A stretch of 7,280 nucleotides of DNA from an uncultured Alphaproteobacteria bacterium (GTDB lineage: Bacteria > Pseudomonadota > Alphaproteobacteria > RF32 > CAG-239), in NCBI GenBank assembly GCA_900551585.1, contig URWU01000074.1:1-7280 (forward strand). The letters run 5' to 3'. This document shows positions 4,859-7,280 of this stretch, one piece after another (within the stretch, counting starts at the first letter, position 1; every line of letters begins with the position of its first letter). A program made the translations under genes and the position numbers. The notes beneath the pieces were generated by a model that was given only the letters and a program-made list of their open reading frames with translations, made no database searches and was not told where the DNA came from.

Positions 4859-7213
4859 ATGAGCCGTTCGGCAGAGACAGAAAAAAACAAAAAGTCACTA
4901 AAAACAGTTTTAAGGGTGTTTTTAGTGATATTTTTAAGTATTGCCGGTTTGGTTGTCTCGGCCATCATTTTTTTGGCACTGGCGCAGCTGCTGCATAAGG
5001 GATTCAATGAAAAGGGATTATTGGCTGTCAGCCGCTTTTTGCAAAGGCTTCAGGTACAGCCTTTCTATCTTTGGGAAGCCTACAGCCAATGGGGCACTTC
5101 GTTTCTAAAGGCCTGGCATAAAAACAGTCTGAACGCCGCCGTACTGGTTCCGCTGCTGTCACCGCTGCTATTTGTGCTGTTGACGGTGTGGATTTTTATT
5201 AAAAGTTCTTATTCTTTCCGGTTGTGGTATAAGCTCAACAACCGTTTTGCCGAGCAGGAAGATATTAAAAACATGGGGCTGTTTGACGGTCATCTGATGG
5301 CTTTGGGGCGGTTCGGCGACCGCATCCTCAAGCTCAAACGCTGCGCGTCGGTGTTATGTTTCGGTGAAACCGGCAGCGGCAAAACTGTCGGTGTGGCAAT
5401 CCCGTCAATTTTAGAATCGGATAATGCCTGTATTGTCGCGATTGATAACCGCAACGAACTGGCAAAATATACCAGCGGTTACCGCTCGACTTTGGGCAAG
5501 GTTTTTTACTTCAATTGGAATCTGAATGACGAGCCCTTAAAAAATGAATTTTATCCGCGCTGGAACCCGCTGTCTGCAAAAGATATGCCCGGTAAAGGCG
5601 AAGAGCGGGAAAAATATGTTTCCGGTCTGGCGCGGTATTTTATTGCCAATAACCGCAATGATGACAGTGATACCGATAATTATTGGGAAAAGCTGGCGAT
5701 GGCGGCCATGGACGGTATTTTGAATTTTTTCATTTCCAAAATCGAACGGGCAAGCGCCAATGATTATTTTTTAAGCGAAATGCTTGATAAAGGGCGTTTG
5801 AGCAAAGAAGACAAAGAGCTTCTGCTCAGTTATTATGTGTTGATGAACAAAAAATATTCTTTGCCGGCGATTAAAAATATTGAGCTGAACAAGCTTGATA
5901 TGAATAATTATCTTCCGGTCGGCAGTTGGGAGGGAATCCCGAAATTGTGGCAGGGCAAAGAGATTAATCTGGCGATGTTTTCGGACTGGCTGCTGCAGAG
6001 TTATTTCGCGGTTAAAGCCGCGGCGCAGAATCCCGAAGTTGACGGTTGGAAAGTGGTGATTGAACGCTGGATCGAGGAAGCCAAATTTTTCGGTTATAAT
6101 GAAAAAGCGCTGGAGACTTTGCAACAGCTGTTTTATTTGTCTCGCAAGCAGCGCAGCATTATCTTTCCGATGGTGATTAATCCGTTGTCGGTGTTCCGCA
6201 ACTCAAGTGTTCGCGAGCGGACGTCTACCAGCGATTTTTATATGTATCAGTCGCGCGGCATTAAGAATCCGGTCAGCGGCAATTGGGAAGTCGTGACCAT
6301 TTATTCTATTTCCGGCAACAAAACCGTCGACTTTATGAATAAGCTTTTTGTTGATATGCTGATTGATAATAATATCGTGCCGCAGAAAGGTTACGGCCCG
6401 TTTCCGCTGCTGTTTGTGATGGACGATTTGGAGCAGCAGCCGCGTTACGAATCGCTGATTGAAGGCTTGATTCACGGCGCGCATTCTCGGATGGCTTTTC
6501 TCCTGCTGAGCGACTATGTGAAAATGCTGCAGGAAAAATATACCACCGAAGGCATGGAAGAAATTGTCAGCAATGCGACTTATAAGCTGATGTTGTCCGA
6601 CAGTTATAAAACGCTGGCCTGGAAATTTGAAAATCTGGCGGTTTACGGGACAAAGTCGGTGCAGATTCCGGCCAGCGACGTCGGCAGTTATCTGAAAGCC
6701 AAAAGCGGACTGACCGACGCCAGCTATTATAAAATTATTGCCAAAAATTTGAACTCAATCAAAAAGCACGATTTGCAAATCGGTGATGAATTTTTGGTGG
6801 CGGCCGGCTATTATCATTTGCCGATTAAACTTAAATGTATTTATTTTCTGCAAAATGAAGACCTCAAAAACAAAGCGACTTATGACGCTGATTATTTTCT
6901 TGATGAAGAGCTTGAAAAAAAGCGCAATGTTCAGGATATTGAAACTCCGGGAGTTATTGATGTTTTGCACGAAGCCGGCCTGGATTTGAAAACCGAAGAA
7001 GATATCAATATCTATCTTGAAGACCGCTACGAAGAAGCGATAGAAACCCGTCAAGTCGTTGCCGACAAGCAAAGCGCTCTTGCCGATGACATTTCCAGCC
7101 GCTGGAAGAGCCGTCCCCATGTTCACCGCCCCCAGTCAGACAGCGAGTGGTGGCTTGATGAAGATGCGTTCAGCTTTGAGGGGAAGGATGAGAATACCAA
7201 CCCCTTCAAATAA
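4859..7213 (+). CDS. VirD4/TraG-like type IV coupling ATPase with altered catalytic motifs
   Basis: A 784-residue inner-membrane ATPase. Two membrane helices (about 17-44 and 93-115) flank a roughly 48-residue periplasmic loop; the rest is cytoplasmic. VirD4-family landmarks appear in order: DIKNMGLFDGHLMALGRFG (135-153); Walker A GETGSGKT (169-176) with VGVAIPSIL after it; TSGYRS and RWNPLS (234-239); YWEKLAMAAMDGIL (275-288); a helical insert (about 300-430) where the all-alpha domain sits; and VRERTSTSDF (451-460). Walker B is LLFVMDD (517-523), where the family normally has DE. The LLLSDYVKML segment (548-557) has serine where VirD4/TrwB proteins carry a conserved glutamine. The C-terminus is long and acidic, with EWWLDED at 763-769. 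Family members pass DNA or proteins to a type IV secretion channel. No relaxase or VirB gene is visible here, so the substrate is unknown. The length resembles DotL of Dot/Icm systems, but the motifs read as VirD4-type. The ribosome-binding site is AAGGAA, 11 bases upstream of the ATG. Confidence 0.88.
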   Translation: MSRSAETEKNKKSLKTVLRVFLVIFLSIAGLVVSAIIFLALAQLLHKGFNEKGLLAVSRFLQRLQVQPFYLWEAYSQWGTSFLKAWHKNSLNAAVLVPLLSPLLFVLLTVWIFIKSSYSFRLWYKLNNRFAEQEDIKNMGLFDGHLMALGRFGDRILKLKRCASVLCFGETGSGKTVGVAIPSILESDNACIVAIDNRNELAKYTSGYRSTLGKVFYFNWNLNDEPLKNEFYPRWNPLSAKDMPGKGEEREKYVSGLARYFIANNRNDDSDTDNYWEKLAMAAMDGILNFFISKIERASANDYFLSEMLDKGRLSKEDKELLLSYYVLMNKKYSLPAIKNIELNKLDMNNYLPVGSWEGIPKLWQGKEINLAMFSDWLLQSYFAVKAAAQNPEVDGWKVVIERWIEEAKFFGYNEKALETLQQLFYLSRKQRSIIFPMVINPLSVFRNSSVRERTSTSDFYMYQSRGIKNPVSGNWEVVTIYSISGNKTVDFMNKLFVDMLIDNNIVPQKGYGPFPLLFVMDDLEQQPRYESLIEGLIHGAHSRMAFLLLSDYVKMLQEKYTTEGMEEIVSNATYKLMLSDSYKTLAWKFENLAVYGTKSVQIPASDVGSYLKAKSGLTDASYYKIIAKNLNSIKKHDLQIGDEFLVAAGYYHLPIKLKCIYFLQNEDLKNKATYDADYFLDEELEKKRNVQDIETPGVIDVLHEAGLDLKTEEDINIYLEDRYEEAIETRQVVADKQSALADDISSRWKSRPHVHRPQSDSEWWLDEDAFSFEGKDENTNPFK

Positions 7214-7280
7214 AACCTATTCTATGGTCGCCTAATACAGAAACTGCGCGTAAAATACTCAGTCATGTACTATTATGTAC
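7214..7280. other. Downstream tail with no supported gene
   Basis: These 67 bases follow the ATPase stop codon. I see no hairpin with a T-tract and no ribosome-binding site. The final 16 bases are a direct repeat ATGTAC-TATT-ATGTAC that runs into the window edge. An ATG at 7265 opens a frame, but nothing upstream supports it as a start. The operon may continue beyond the window. Confidence 0.6.

Noticed and set aside
4552..5007. Minus-strand frames across the junction of the pentapeptide protein and ATPase genes
   Set aside because: They are antisense to the charged tail and the first membrane helix of two well-supported genes; the hydrophobic composition is a by-product of that.

Overview
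The window reads as the edge of an assembled contig from a diderm (Gram-negative) bacterium, most likely an alphaproteobacterium. Evidence for this is a lipobox signal peptide on an outer-membrane-type protein, and a C-terminal SPOR domain ending in a cysteine-bearing pattern (C..LRADRIEC) that I associate with alphaproteobacterial SPOR proteins. Base composition is moderate, by eye somewhat under 50% GC. A host-associated or gut alphaproteobacterium with few close relatives is a guess. The first 40 bases are not genomic: they contain the Illumina Nextera read-2 transposase adapter, so the left end is a contig end with untrimmed adapter.

Left third (42-1545, minus strand): a truA gene (tRNA pseudouridine synthase) cut off by the contig end, and upstream of it a complete Gfo/Idh/MocA-family NAD(P)-dependent sugar dehydrogenase resembling the UDP-GlcNAc 3-dehydrogenase (GnnA) group. 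A strong Rho-independent terminator lies between them and ends only 11 bases before the truA start codon. A 117-bp divergent intergenic region (1546-1662) separates this unit from the rightward genes. It holds overlapping candidate promoters and a perfect 9-base direct repeat spaced one helical turn apart.

Right two thirds (1663-7213, plus strand): three genes in one direction, probably co-expressed. (1) A 594-residue lipoprotein with a TolC-like helical core whose beta-strand modules look shortened, fused to a C-terminal SPOR (peptidoglycan-binding) domain. (2) A 432-residue cytoplasmic protein with two pentapeptide-repeat arrays separated by a helical break, followed by a highly charged, probably coiled-coil tail. 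(3) A 784-residue VirD4/TraG-like coupling ATPase with two N-terminal membrane segments and an intact Walker A, but DD instead of DE in Walker B and a serine where the conserved glutamine of the family is expected. A good internal promoter candidate precedes gene 2.

Taken together, the three genes look like part of an unusual envelope-spanning apparatus: an outer-membrane lipoprotein anchored to peptidoglycan, a cytoplasmic scaffold, and an inner-membrane ATPase. No relaxase, VirB-type channel component or effector is visible, so a secretion or conjugation role is inference only. The last 67 bases hold no gene I can support.
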